Source: Amycolatopsis japonica (lineage in GTDB: Bacteria > Actinomycetota > Actinomycetes > Mycobacteriales > Pseudonocardiaceae). From it: 64,000 nt of DNA. The notes under the pieces were generated by a model that made no database searches, was not told the DNA's origin, and worked only from the letters and a program-made list of their open reading frames with translations. The position numbers and the translations under genes were made by a program. Of this stretch, positions 56,825 through 64,000 are shown piece by piece. The number at the start of each line of letters is the position of its first letter. The first letter of the stretch is position 1. Location: positions 2,728,001 to 2,792,000 of the forward strand of contig NZ_CP008953.1 in assembly GCF_000732925.1 (NCBI RefSeq), read 5' to 3'.

Positions 56825-57540
56825 GCCGGTCCGTCCCGCAGGACACCGATCATCCGGCGGAGATCGCCCAGCGCCTTCCGGGCGCAGTCGCCGATCGTGA
56901 CCAGGGCCGACCGTCCGGCCTCCGGCGTGGCCGCGTACCGGCCACCGTCGGCCTGCGCTATCACGACCGCGAGCGAATGGGCGACGATGTCGTGCATCTC
57001 GCGCGCGATCCGTTCCCGCTCCGCGAGGACCGCGAGCCTCGCCTGCTGACGGCTGTGGGACAGCCGGACCCGGCGCAACGTCCCGGTCGCCCACGCGGCC
57101 ACCACGGTGCTGGCCAGGAAGGCGCCGACGAGCAGATGCGCGGCCGCGGACGACGGCAGCATCGGCCAGCTCAGCCCGCCGAGCACCGCGCCGAGGAGCC
57201 CTGCCGCCAGCGCGGCGCCACCGGCTCGCCGCGGTCCGTAGGCCGCCGCGGCGTGCACCGCCAGCGGTACGGCGAGATCGGCGGGCAGGGCACCGACGCC
57301 GTCCCGGATCGTGAGCCACTGGATGCTCGCGACTCCCAGCACCACTGTCGCGCACACCACGGCATTGCGGCGTCGCAAGGCGAGTGGAAGCGCGAGAAGC
57401 AGGGAGAACAGGAAATACGCGGCCTCCGCCCGGACGAAGAGTCCGAAAAGGACACAGCATCCCGCGAGGAGCAGTGCGATCAGGACGTCGACGAGCGACT
57501 GGTGTCCGCGCAGCCAGGAGTCGAGCCTTTCACCGAGCAC
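56821..57540 (-). CDS. NarL-type sensor histidine kinase lacking the HATPase domain
   Basis: 239 residues. About five membrane segments (LVDVLIALLLAGCCVLFGLF; AAYFLFSLLLALPLAL; AVVCATVVLGVASIQWL; LLVGAFLASTVVAAW). A HisKA_3 dimerisation/phosphoacceptor domain with H183 (AREMHDIVAHSLAVVIAQAD) ends with LGDLRRMIGVLRDGPA. The HATPase_c domain that should follow (about 120 residues with N, G1 and G2 boxes) is absent. The gene stops in a clean 4-bp overlap with its regulator, so the shortness is not due to the window. GTG at 57540. Confidence 0.88.
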   Translation of the reverse strand: MLGERLDSWLRGHQSLVDVLIALLLAGCCVLFGLFVRAEAAYFLFSLLLALPLALRRRNAVVCATVVLGVASIQWLTIRDGVGALPADLAVPLAVHAAAAYGPRRAGGAALAAGLLGAVLGGLSWPMLPSSAAAHLLVGAFLASTVVAAWATGTLRRVRLSHSRQQARLAVLAERERIAREMHDIVAHSLAVVIAQADGGRYAATPEAGRSALVTIGDCARKALGDLRRMIGVLRDGPA

Positions 57541-57711
57541 GTCGTCACCTTATGGCCGCGGCGCCGTCGTCACTTCGCCGCGGGGACTGAAACCGTGTAC
57601 GCCCACTGGGCTAGCCCGAATGGAGCAAGGAAAGGCGGCGGAAATCCCGTATGGCGAAACCCCTCGTACCGCTAATCTGGCGGAAACGACATATCTGCGG
57701 GGGAGCGGACC

Positions 57712-57945
57712 ATGGCCGTGATCTGGATAGTGCTCGGGATACTCCTGCTGGTGATCGGCATCGCCGTGATCACCGATGTACGCGATCGCGGGCGGGGCGG
57801 GACACGCAAGATCATGTTGCCGGGCTGGGCCTCACGGCGCGCCGATTACACGGAGAACGACCTCGTCCACGGTCGCTGGTCGGAAAAGTCGCCGCGTGAA
57901 CAGGACGAAGAACTCCAGCGCCGGTACAAATCGGGCGACGAATAA
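57712..57945 (+). CDS. small single-pass membrane protein
   Basis: 77 residues: membrane helix at 2-22 (VIWIVLGILLLVIGIAVITD), then a basic/acidic cytoplasmic tail (RDRGRGGTRKIMLPGWASRR; ADYTENDLVHGRWSEKSPRE). ATG 57712 with GGGGGAG upstream. No family recognised. Convergent with the small gene at 57950 (4 bp apart). Confidence 0.7.
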   Translation: MAVIWIVLGILLLVIGIAVITDVRDRGRGGTRKIMLPGWASRRADYTENDLVHGRWSEKSPREQDEELQRRYKSGDE

Positions 57946-57949
57946 CGGA

Positions 57950-58177
57950 TCAAGCGGCGGGCCTGGACCAGCGCCAGGCGGCGTGCAGGGCGGTGATCAA
58001 CGCCTCGTCGTCGGCGAAGGTGGGTTCTTCACCGACCGGTATCCAAGTGCGGTCGACGATTTCACCCTCGGTCCGCCGGACGACCGAGATCCCGGGGTAG
58101 GACAAGGCCGCGCGGCCGCCGTCGTCGGCCACGTGGCGGTGCTCCCAGCGCAGCTGGACAACGCGATCAGCGCTCAT
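57950..58177 (-). CDS. small hypothetical protein
   Basis: 75 residues from ATG 58177 (MSADRVVQLRWEHRHVADDG). Beta-strand rich with GRAALSYPGISVVRRTEGEI and a C-terminal helix ALITALHAAWRWSRPA. No cysteine or signal. The family is not recognised; its size and the convergent packing with the preceding gene suggest a genuine gene. Confidence 0.6.
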   Translation of the reverse strand: MSADRVVQLRWEHRHVADDGGRAALSYPGISVVRRTEGEIVDRTWIPVGEEPTFADDEALITALHAAWRWSRPAA

Positions 58178-58386
58178 CGACCACAACTTTCCGTACTTGC
58201 GTATCCGGTAAGTCGTCTGTCGAGGCCCGCGCGTTTCACGTCCGCCTTGTGATCTGCGCCCTTCGCACTGCGGATTCCCGCGCCGGATTCGATTCTTTTC
58301 GTGAATTCCGTGGAGGTGACCCCGATCACAAAGGGCTCTCCGATCGTGAGAACATGAGGGCCGAACTGCCGGATCCCGGAGGGTGA

Positions 58387-59220
58387 ATGCTCCGCAGAAT
58401 GCGTCGCTGGCTCGAATTGCTCAGTCTCGGCGGGTTGGCGGTGGCCGGCTTCGCCGTCGGAATCGCGGAACAGCTCGGCCTGCTCGACAAAGTCGCGCCG
58501 AAAGGCGTCACCACCCTGACCCTGATCATGGTCAGCGGGGTGGTCGTGGTGCTGCTCGTCGAACTGACCCCGTTGCGCGCACTGGAAGACATCCGCGACC
58601 GGCTCGCCGGTCTCGACATCGACACCATCGCCACGAGCCTCCGTCGTTCGCGCTACGGCGGCGTGGTCGAAGTGCACAAACGCTTTCCGGACGACGAGTT
58701 CGCGGCACACGTCGCGAAGGCCAAACAAGTGACGATCCTGAACACCTGGATCCCCAACCTGCAGCGCCTGGAAAAGGAACTCGAAGCCGCGATCGTCGAC
58801 CGGCGCGCCGAGGTGCGGATCATGTTGCTGCACCCGAACTCGATGCTGGTGGGGCTGCGGGAGGCGGCGCTGGGCCGGAGCGACGGCGCGGGCAACCCCT
58901 TCGTGAGCACGGGGATCGCGGAGTGCCTGGAGATACTCTCCCGGCTGCACCGGCGGCTGGCGAAGCGTCAGGGAAACCTGAAGGTGCGGGTCTTCAACTC
59001 GCAGGCCTCGGTTTCGGTGTACCGGGCCGACGGACGCTACCTGGTCAGCATGTTCCTGCACGGCCAGCTGGCGGTCAATTCGCCGCAGTTCCAGATCGAG
59101 GGCACGCACGACACCGTGCTCGGCGAACAGATCCAGCGCGAGCTCGATACGTTGTGGGACATCGGCCGCGACGTCGATCTCGCTGACTGGAACCGAAGCA
59201 TCGACATGATCCGTTTCTGA
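58387..59220 (+). CDS. membrane-anchored phospholipase-D-like protein with degenerate HKD motif
   Basis: 277 residues. Two N-terminal membrane helices (LELLSLGGLAVAGFAVGIAE; LTLIMVSGVVVVLLVELTPL), a short coiled segment (ALEDIRDRLAGLDIDTIA), then a PLD-like cytoplasmic domain: VTILNTWIPNLQRLEKELEA, VRIMLLHPNSMLVGLREAAL, and VSVYRADGRYLVSMFLHGQL at the place of an HxK motif. No full HxKxxxxD is seen, so it may bind rather than cleave phosphodiesters. 15 nt before a heme-oxygenase-like gene, same strand: a two-gene operon. Confidence 0.78.
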   Translation: MLRRMRRWLELLSLGGLAVAGFAVGIAEQLGLLDKVAPKGVTTLTLIMVSGVVVVLLVELTPLRALEDIRDRLAGLDIDTIATSLRRSRYGGVVEVHKRFPDDEFAAHVAKAKQVTILNTWIPNLQRLEKELEAAIVDRRAEVRIMLLHPNSMLVGLREAALGRSDGAGNPFVSTGIAECLEILSRLHRRLAKRQGNLKVRVFNSQASVSVYRADGRYLVSMFLHGQLAVNSPQFQIEGTHDTVLGEQIQRELDTLWDIGRDVDLADWNRSIDMIRF

Positions 59221-59235
59221 GCAAGAGGTGTACTG

Positions 59236-59949
59236 ATGCGCGAGCTCGACGAGTTCGAAGACGGTTTGATCGAGCGGTTCCGGAACCATCCGGCGCTGCG
59301 GGGCGTCACCGACCTGTCGGGGGAGGAGCTGCAAGCGGTCCTGCTGCAGCGCCGGTTCCTGTCGCTGGCGTTCACCATGGCCTACGACCTGGCGATCGAC
59401 CTGCTCACCGACGAGCAGTCCAAACGGATCGCCCGCGTCATCGTTCGCGAGGAGTACCCGGACAACACCTCGCCCGGCAGCACACCTTCGCACCGCGAGG
59501 ATCTGATGACGGACATCCTCGCCCTGGGCGTCCCGCGCGAAGTGCTCGTGCGGTCGCGGAAGTCCCTGGCCACGGCGGCCTGCCTCGACACCACCATGGA
59601 GCTGATCTCCTCGGCGGGCGATTCGAAGCACGCCGACGTCGAACTGCTGACCATCCTGCGGTTCTGGGGCGAGGTGCTGGTCTCGGTCGAGTACGGCGAA
59701 CTCTGGCGCCGGATCGGCCCGGTGCTCGGCGACAAATCCGTCTTCTACTACCCGCACCACGTGCACGACGCGAAGTCGCGCCCGCTCGCCGCCGCGTCCC
59801 CGCTCTCGCTGACGCATTCCGACCAGCTCGGGCTGCGGCTCGTGCAGCTGATCGACTCCAGCGAGGCGCGGGAGCGGTTCCGGGAGACCGAAGAGGCGGT
59901 CGTCGCGGTCAAGACGGCCTTCTACGACCAGTTCCTGCCCGCCTCGTGA
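59236..59949 (+). CDS. heme-oxygenase-like helical protein (candidate HDO-type metalloenzyme)
   Basis: 237 residues, nearly all helical. The distribution of potential metal ligands resembles heme-oxygenase-like iron proteins/TenA relatives: E72/E73 and H86 in REEYPDNTSPGSTPSHREDL, E146 and E152 in RFWGEVLVSVEYGELW, and a His/Asp-rich end YYPHHVHDAKSRP...LTHSDQLGL (H174, H175, H177, D178, H194, D196). The family assignment is from pattern only. Its stop codon lies inside the 44-bp palindrome at 59944-59987. Confidence 0.55.
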   Translation: MRELDEFEDGLIERFRNHPALRGVTDLSGEELQAVLLQRRFLSLAFTMAYDLAIDLLTDEQSKRIARVIVREEYPDNTSPGSTPSHREDLMTDILALGVPREVLVRSRKSLATAACLDTTMELISSAGDSKHADVELLTILRFWGEVLVSVEYGELWRRIGPVLGDKSVFYYPHHVHDAKSRPLAAASPLSLTHSDQLGLRLVQLIDSSEARERFRETEEAVVAVKTAFYDQFLPAS

Positions 59950-59987
59950 GTGGCGTTTCGGGTTCTAACCCGAAACGCCACTCACGA
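59944..59987. terminator. 44-bp perfect palindrome overlapping a stop codon
   Basis: 21-bp arms TCGTGAGTGGCGTTTCGGGT... (59944-59964) and the exact complement 59967-59987, with 2 nt at the centre. It includes the TGA of the heme-oxygenase-like gene. It probably acts as a terminator, and is one of several large intergenic hairpins in this window. Confidence 0.75.
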
Positions 59988-60008
59988 CCACCTGGACCGA
60001 TCGGCCGC

Positions 60009-60122
60009 ACTCACGTGATCAGCGGCGGAACTCATGTGATCAGTGGCGGAACACCCTGAGTGCGGCTTCCGATCACGCGAGTTGCGTCCCTGATCACGCG
60101 AGTCGCGCCTTCGATCACACAG
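60009..60122. repeat. palindromic 21-nt repeat array C
   Basis: Two units (60009-60029, 60030-60050; ACTCACGTGATCAG.GGCGGA form), a 10-nt spacer ACACCCTGAG, then three inverted units (60061-60081, 60082-60102, 60103-60122; GATCACGCGAG form). Same modular layout as arrays A and B, with one extra unit. It lies between convergent genes, just before the gltX stop. Confidence 0.8.
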
Positions 60123-60136
60123 CCACTCACGAGGGG

Positions 60137-61792
60137 TCACTCGGCAACGAGGCCGGCGAACCGGCCCATCGTCTCCTCGCGTCCCAGCGCCTGGGTGATC
60201 GAGTGCAGGTCCGGGCTCCGGGTCGAGCCCGTGATCGCGATCCGGATGATCTGCGAGGCCTCGCGGATGGAGCCCGGGAAGCCTTCGGGGTTCTTCTTGA
60301 ACTCCTTGGCGTTCTTCGCGAAGCCGTGCTTCGCGGCCACGTCGCGGATCTGCTGGAACCACTCCTGGCCGTCGTCGAGCTGCTGGTAATTCTCGACGAA
60401 GTCCCGCGCCACGGCCTGGACGACCGCGCGGTCGACGCCGAGCGCGGTGATCCGCTCGTCGTCGGGGCTCGCGACGGCGGCGTGCAGCTGCGGGAAGAAG
60501 AAGCCGTAGACGGCGCGGAACTCGCTCCACTTCTTCAGGTCCTTGCGCGGGTTCTCGGCGCCGTCACGTTCGACGGCGAGCGCACGGAGCGCGAGGTCCG
60601 GCTCGGCGTCGAGGACGGTCCGCAGCTCGGGGTCGAACCGCTCCGCCCAGCCCCGGACCTCCTCGAGGATCTCGGCGCCGGTCAGCGTGGCGATGTGGTC
60701 GGCCGAGATGTCGTCGAGTTTGACCAGGTCGACCAGCGGGCCGGCGACCCCGCATTCGTCGAGGTTGATCGGCTCGGCCAGCGCCTGGTCGAGCGGCATC
60801 TCGGCGAGACGGCCGTTGGCGAGGCCGCGCAGGTAGTACAGGACGGCCTTGGTCGGGTAGCCGGACTCGATGTAGAAGTCGACGCTCGCTTCCGGGTCCT
60901 TGCGCTTCGACAGCTTGCGCTTGCTGCCGCCTTCCTGCTTCATCAGCGGCGCGATGTGCGCGTACGTGATCGGCTCGAAGCCGAGCGCGTCGAACAGCTG
61001 CTGGTGCACCGGCACCGACGAGATCCACTCGTCGCCGCGGATGACCAGGTTGACCCGCATGAGGTGATCGTCGACGGCGTGCGCGAAGTGGTAGGTCGGC
61101 AGCCGGGGGCTCTGGTCGGAGCTCTTGAGGATGACGACGTCGTTGCGGTTGGCCTCGGCCTCCAGCGGGCCGCGGATGGCGTCGGTGAACCGGGCGCGGG
61201 CGCCGGTGTCGTCCGGCGCGCGGAACCGCACGACGTACGGGTCGCCTGCGTCGAGCTTGGCCTGGACGTCGGCGGGGTCGGCGTCGCGCCAGATGGCCCA
61301 CGAGCCGTAGTAGCCGGTCGGCAGCTTCGTCGCCTGCTGCCGGGCGGTGATCGCCGCCAGCTCGTCCTTCGTGGCGAAGTCGAGGTACGCGCGGCCGGAG
61401 CGGAGCAGGTGGCGGACGTAGGTCAGGTAGATCTGCTCGCGCTCGGACTGCTGGTACGGGCCGTAGTCGCCACCGCGGTGGATGTCCTCGTCGGCGGCGA
61501 GGTCGAAGTAGGCGAAACCGCGCTCGAACTGCTCGATGGCGCCTTCGACCTCGCGGGAGCGGTCGGTGTCCTCGACCCGGACGAGGTAGCGGCCGCCGCT
61601 GCGGCGGGCGACGTCCTGGTCGATGGTGGCGACGTAGACCCCGCCGATGTGGACGAACCCGGTCGGCGAGGGGCCGAACCGGGTGACCAGGGCGCCCTCG
61701 GGCAGCTCGCGGGCGGGGTAACGCTGTTCCCAGTGCTCGGGCTCGGGCAGGTCGGCGGGGAAGAGGGCGTCGATGACTGCTCGGTCCAGCAT
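60137..61792 (-). CDS. gltX: glutamyl-tRNA synthetase of the long Clostridium-like type
   Basis: 551 residues, against about 490 for the usual actinobacterial enzyme. Class I catalytic motifs: HIGH as FVHIGGVYVA after TRFGPSPTG, and KMSKS as KRKLSKRKDPEAS. RVEDTDRSREVEGAIEQFER, PYQQSEREQIYLTYVRHLLR, YHFAHAVDDHLMRVNLVIRG and DEWISSVPVHQQLFDALGF match, as I recall them, the second GltX class of Clostridia much better than the canonical actinobacterial GltX (which reads [20 protein letters not shown]). It charges tRNA-Glu, possibly as an extra or stress-resistant copy. ATG at 61792. Confidence 0.9.
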   Translation of the reverse strand: MLDRAVIDALFPADLPEPEHWEQRYPARELPEGALVTRFGPSPTGFVHIGGVYVATIDQDVARRSGGRYLVRVEDTDRSREVEGAIEQFERGFAYFDLAADEDIHRGGDYGPYQQSEREQIYLTYVRHLLRSGRAYLDFATKDELAAITARQQATKLPTGYYGSWAIWRDADPADVQAKLDAGDPYVVRFRAPDDTGARARFTDAIRGPLEAEANRNDVVILKSSDQSPRLPTYHFAHAVDDHLMRVNLVIRGDEWISSVPVHQQLFDALGFEPITYAHIAPLMKQEGGSKRKLSKRKDPEASVDFYIESGYPTKAVLYYLRGLANGRLAEMPLDQALAEPINLDECGVAGPLVDLVKLDDISADHIATLTGAEILEEVRGWAERFDPELRTVLDAEPDLALRALAVERDGAENPRKDLKKWSEFRAVYGFFFPQLHAAVASPDDERITALGVDRAVVQAVARDFVENYQQLDDGQEWFQQIRDVAAKHGFAKNAKEFKKNPEGFPGSIREASQIIRIAITGSTRSPDLHSITQALGREETMGRFAGLVAE

Positions 61793-61962
61793 GGCGGTTC
61801 AGATCTCCCGGCGTCGTGGTGCATGGCGGTTTTCGCCACCGAAGAGCCTAACCGTCCGGCCTCCGGGCCTGGTGAGGGTGGTCCCGAAGCCGGATCGAGA
61901 CGTGCTTTTCCGTCGGTGCTCCCCGGTAAAATGGGCTTGCCGGACATTCGGGGAGGAAATCG

Positions 61963-63201
61963 GTGACCACCGATAGCTCGCTTCGTGAAGAACCCCAGCT
62001 CACCATCCGACCGAAACCCTCGGCGTTCTTTCTGCGCCGTCGCTTTCTCCGCACTTTCGGGCCCGCGCTGGCCCTGGCCGTCACCGGCCTGATCGCCCTG
62101 CTCATGAGCGGGACGATCGTGGTGCCGTTCCAGCAGACGCTCGTCCTGCGCGGCAAGATGGGCTCCAAATCGGATCTCTTCGAGGACGCGAAGATCCAGG
62201 AAATCCTGATGCGCCACCACATCCGCGTCCACGTGACCAGGGCGGGCTCGCGGGACGTCGCCACCCACGACCTCAGCCAGTACGACTTCGTGTTCATGTC
62301 GGGCGAGCCCGCCGCGAGTCTCGTCCGGCGGTCGAGGGCCGACCGATGGACGGGCAGCGCGCGGCAGCCGTTCACCAGCCCGATCGTCCTCGCCACGTAT
62401 CGCCGCTACGCGGAAACGCTGGCGAGCAACAAGATCGCCACGAAACCGGCGGGCGAACAGGAGCCGCTGTACTACACGCTGGACACCGAGAAGTTCATCG
62501 AAACCCTGCGAAAGGGACAGACCTGGGACTCGCTCGGCATCAGGCGCTTCGGCGCGGAAAACGGGAACAGGGTGCTCGCCCAGACCTCGAACATCTGCGA
62601 CTCCAACTCGGGCGCGACGTACCTGATCCTGCTGGCGTTCCTGGAGAACGGCCGTCAGGTCCCGGTCGTCGATCCGCGTCCGGCCGGGGCTCCCGCGGGG
62701 CCGCCGAACCTCACGGCCGCGAAGGAACTGGCCAACCGGGTCAAACCGCTCGTGGCGGCACAAGGTTTCCCGTCGGCGGATCTGTCGGAGTCGTACGCGA
62801 ATCTGGCCGAGGGGGACAAGCCGATCGTCGTCATCTACGAGCATCAATACCTCGCCATGCAGTTGCGGGCCAAGGCACAGAGCGGGCGACCGGACCACGA
62901 CCGGGTCCTGCTGTACCCGAAGGACGACATCCTGACGAAACCCCAATTCCTGGCGCTGAAACCGGAAGCGGAACGGCTCGGCGAGCTGATCACGTTCGAT
63001 CCGGAGCTGCAGCGCCGCGCGATGGAGCTCGGCTTCGGCGTCGCGACCCCCGCGGGCAGCACGAAAAGCGCGCGGCTGTACGAGTTCCTCCGCGAACAGG
63101 GGCTGCCCGCGCCGGAGATCGCCGCCGACGACAGCACCACGCCGTTGCCGGACAACCCGGTGCTGGAAGAGATGATCAAAACGGTGGGGGACTGCCCGTG
63201 A
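61963..63201 (+). CDS. single-pass membrane protein with large extracytoplasmic binding-protein-like domain
   Basis: 412 residues. Cytoplasmic N-terminus (35 residues), one membrane helix (LRTFGPALALAVTGLIALLM), then an extracytoplasmic region with substrate-binding-protein texture (GKMGSKSDLFEDAKIQEILM; YDFVFMSGEPAASLV; SPIVLATYRRYAETLASN; NICDSNSGATYLILLAFLEN; KPIVVIYEHQYLAMQL). GTG 61963. It overlaps the following lipoprotein gene by 4 bp. Pairs like this often precede a VWA-domain protein, which would lie beyond the window. Function unknown. Confidence 0.75.
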   Translation: MTTDSSLREEPQLTIRPKPSAFFLRRRFLRTFGPALALAVTGLIALLMSGTIVVPFQQTLVLRGKMGSKSDLFEDAKIQEILMRHHIRVHVTRAGSRDVATHDLSQYDFVFMSGEPAASLVRRSRADRWTGSARQPFTSPIVLATYRRYAETLASNKIATKPAGEQEPLYYTLDTEKFIETLRKGQTWDSLGIRRFGAENGNRVLAQTSNICDSNSGATYLILLAFLENGRQVPVVDPRPAGAPAGPPNLTAAKELANRVKPLVAAQGFPSADLSESYANLAEGDKPIVVIYEHQYLAMQLRAKAQSGRPDHDRVLLYPKDDILTKPQFLALKPEAERLGELITFDPELQRRAMELGFGVATPAGSTKSARLYEFLREQGLPAPEIAADDSTTPLPDNPVLEEMIKTVGDCP

Positions 63202-64000
63202 AGCGGCTCCTCGCGATCCTGTGCTGCCTGCTCCTGCTGGTCGCCGCCTGTACGAGCGGCGGACAGAAGGTGAAGCTGCGCGTGCTGGCCAGTTCGGAGC
63301 TGGCCGATCTCGGGCCGATTCTCGACGACCTTCGCGCGGAAACGGGAATCGAACTGGAAATGGATTTCCGGGGAACGATCGACGCCGCCGCCTCCCTCAC
63401 CCCGGGAAAGGCCACGCACGATCTCGCCTGGCTTTCCACCGACCGGTATTTCCAGCTCAAACACCGGCAGTCGGGGGACAAGGGGGAACGGCCGCTCGCG
63501 ACCAAGACCATGGTGTCGCCGGTCATCGTCGGGATCACCCCGGCGAAGGCGGCGGAACTGCGCCGAGGCAAACCGGACGGCAAGCTCTCGTGGGCGGATC
63601 TGGCGGACGCGGCGGCCGGCGGTGGCTTCCGGTTCGCGATGGCGGATCCGGCCAAATCGACCAGCGGGCTCACCTCACTCGTCGGGGTGGCGACGGCCGC
63701 CGCGGGCACCGGCGCCGCGCTGCGCCTCCAGGACGTGAAATGCGACAAACTCCAGGGCTTCCGCACCGGGCACACGCTGACGGCGGACACTTCGGCCGCC
63801 GTGGCCGATCGGTTCGCCGAGCGCCAGGACGTGGACGCGATCATCGGGTACGAGTCCACCTTGCTCTCCCTGAACGCGAGCGGCAGGCTCAAGACCCCGT
63901 TGGAACTGGTGTATCCGCGTGACGGCATCGTCCAGTCCGACTACCCGGTCCTGCTGTTGGACCCGGCCGAACGGGAGGCGTACGACAAGGTCGTTTCCTG
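63198..64000 (+). CDS. substrate-binding-type lipoprotein (3' end outside window)
   Basis: At least 267 residues. Lipobox LLLLVAACTSGG with C18. The mature region resembles a type II periplasmic binding domain of the SBP/VWA family (KLRVLASSELADLGPILDDL; HDLAWLSTDRYFQLKHRQ; TKTMVSPVIVGITPAKAAEL; FAMADPAKSTSGLTSLVGVA; QDVDAIIGYESTLLSLNASG). Start GTG 63198 in a GTGA overlap with the preceding gene. The frame is open to the window edge, so a C-terminal VWA domain cannot be confirmed or excluded. Confidence 0.8.
   Translation, partial: MKRLLAILCCLLLLVAACTSGGQKVKLRVLASSELADLGPILDDLRAETGIELEMDFRGTIDAAASLTPGKATHDLAWLSTDRYFQLKHRQSGDKGERPLATKTMVSPVIVGITPAKAAELRRGKPDGKLSWADLADAAAGGGFRFAMADPAKSTSGLTSLVGVATAAAGTGAALRLQDVKCDKLQGFRTGHTLTADTSAAVADRFAERQDVDAIIGYESTLLSLNASGRLKTPLELVYPRDGIVQSDYPVLLLDPAEREAYDKVVS

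Noticed and set aside
56821..57540. Kinase truncation explained by frameshift into the regulator gene
   Set aside because: The next frame encodes a complete response regulator directly after a GTGA overlap, with no residual HATPase motifs in any frame.
1..64000. tRNA, rRNA or transposase genes
   Set aside because: No cloverleaf-like stretch with TTCRANNC box, no rRNA-like sequence and no DDE/serine/tyrosine recombinase motifs were seen in any gap or frame.

Overview
Organism and overall character. The window is about 70% G+C throughout. Genes use GTG and TTG starts freely, and neighbours often overlap by 4 bp (ATGA or GTGA). The gene content (BTAD/LuxR giant regulators, an ECF sigma factor with a DGPF partner, paired extra ClpP proteins, a CsbD stress protein behind a sigma-B-like promoter, a DUF222-HNH endonuclease) points to a filamentous actinomycete, most likely Pseudonocardiaceae and Amycolatopsis-like. 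I see no rRNA, tRNA, CRISPR array, prophage or transposase. This looks like chromosomal accessory/regulatory territory with two housekeeping-type genes (glmS and a glutamyl-tRNA synthetase).

Layout. 1-4.9 kb: a truncated P450, a small conserved ORF, glmS, a DGPF protein plus ECF sigma pair, and a DeoR-type repressor. 4.9-10.7 kb: a CUT1 sugar transporter in two convergent halves, with two permeases on + and a solute-binding lipoprotein plus GH1 beta-glucosidase on -, separated by a DUF222-HNH endonuclease gene. 10.8-18.7 kb: a regulatory block with two BTAD-ATPase regulators, an atypical receiver/LuxR protein and a TPR protein. 18.7-22.5 kb: EF-hand, GNAT, zinc-ribbon, CsbD, pentapeptide-repeat, cupin and DJ-1/AraC genes. 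22.5-25.4 kb: an XRE regulator facing two clpP genes, one without the catalytic serine, and a membrane kinase whose DFG motif reads GFG. 25.5-29.6 kb: a PucR regulator facing a polysaccharide deacetylase / old-yellow-enzyme / DUF1989 operon. 29.9-32.5 kb: a MarR regulator, an unknown gene and fumarylacetoacetase (tyrosine catabolism), linked by a shared operator-like sequence. 32.5-37.2 kb: a five-gene Liv-type ABC transporter. 37.2-38.1 kb: a secreted cutinase/PET-hydrolase-like enzyme. 38.2-41.2 kb: TetR and LuxR regulators.

The most interesting region is 41.3-50.3 kb, which appears to be a vitamin B12 capture and uptake system. Two cobalamin riboswitches sit back to back in a 429-bp gap. 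One controls a secreted single-barrel protein (- strand). The other controls a + strand operon of six tightly coupled genes: a membrane-anchored double alpha6/alpha6-barrel protein, two exported proteins resembling the DUF4430/transcobalamin beta domain (one membrane-anchored), an EcfT, a fused EcfAA' ATPase and an S component. Barrel plus beta domain is the architecture of animal intrinsic factor and transcobalamin. My inference is that these exported proteins bind corrinoid at the cell surface and hand it to the ECF transporter.

50.2-64 kb: a TetR regulator with operator repeats facing an exported SRPBCC protein and a membrane protein; a CaCA-type exchanger; a TAP-like exported hydrolase; a NarL-type two-component pair whose kinase lacks its ATPase domain; a PLD-like membrane protein paired with a heme-oxygenase-like protein; a Clostridium-type glutamyl-tRNA synthetase; and a membrane protein plus binding lipoprotein running off the right edge. 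Three intergenic sites carry palindromic arrays of a 21-nt unit, and several other gaps carry long near-perfect hairpins.
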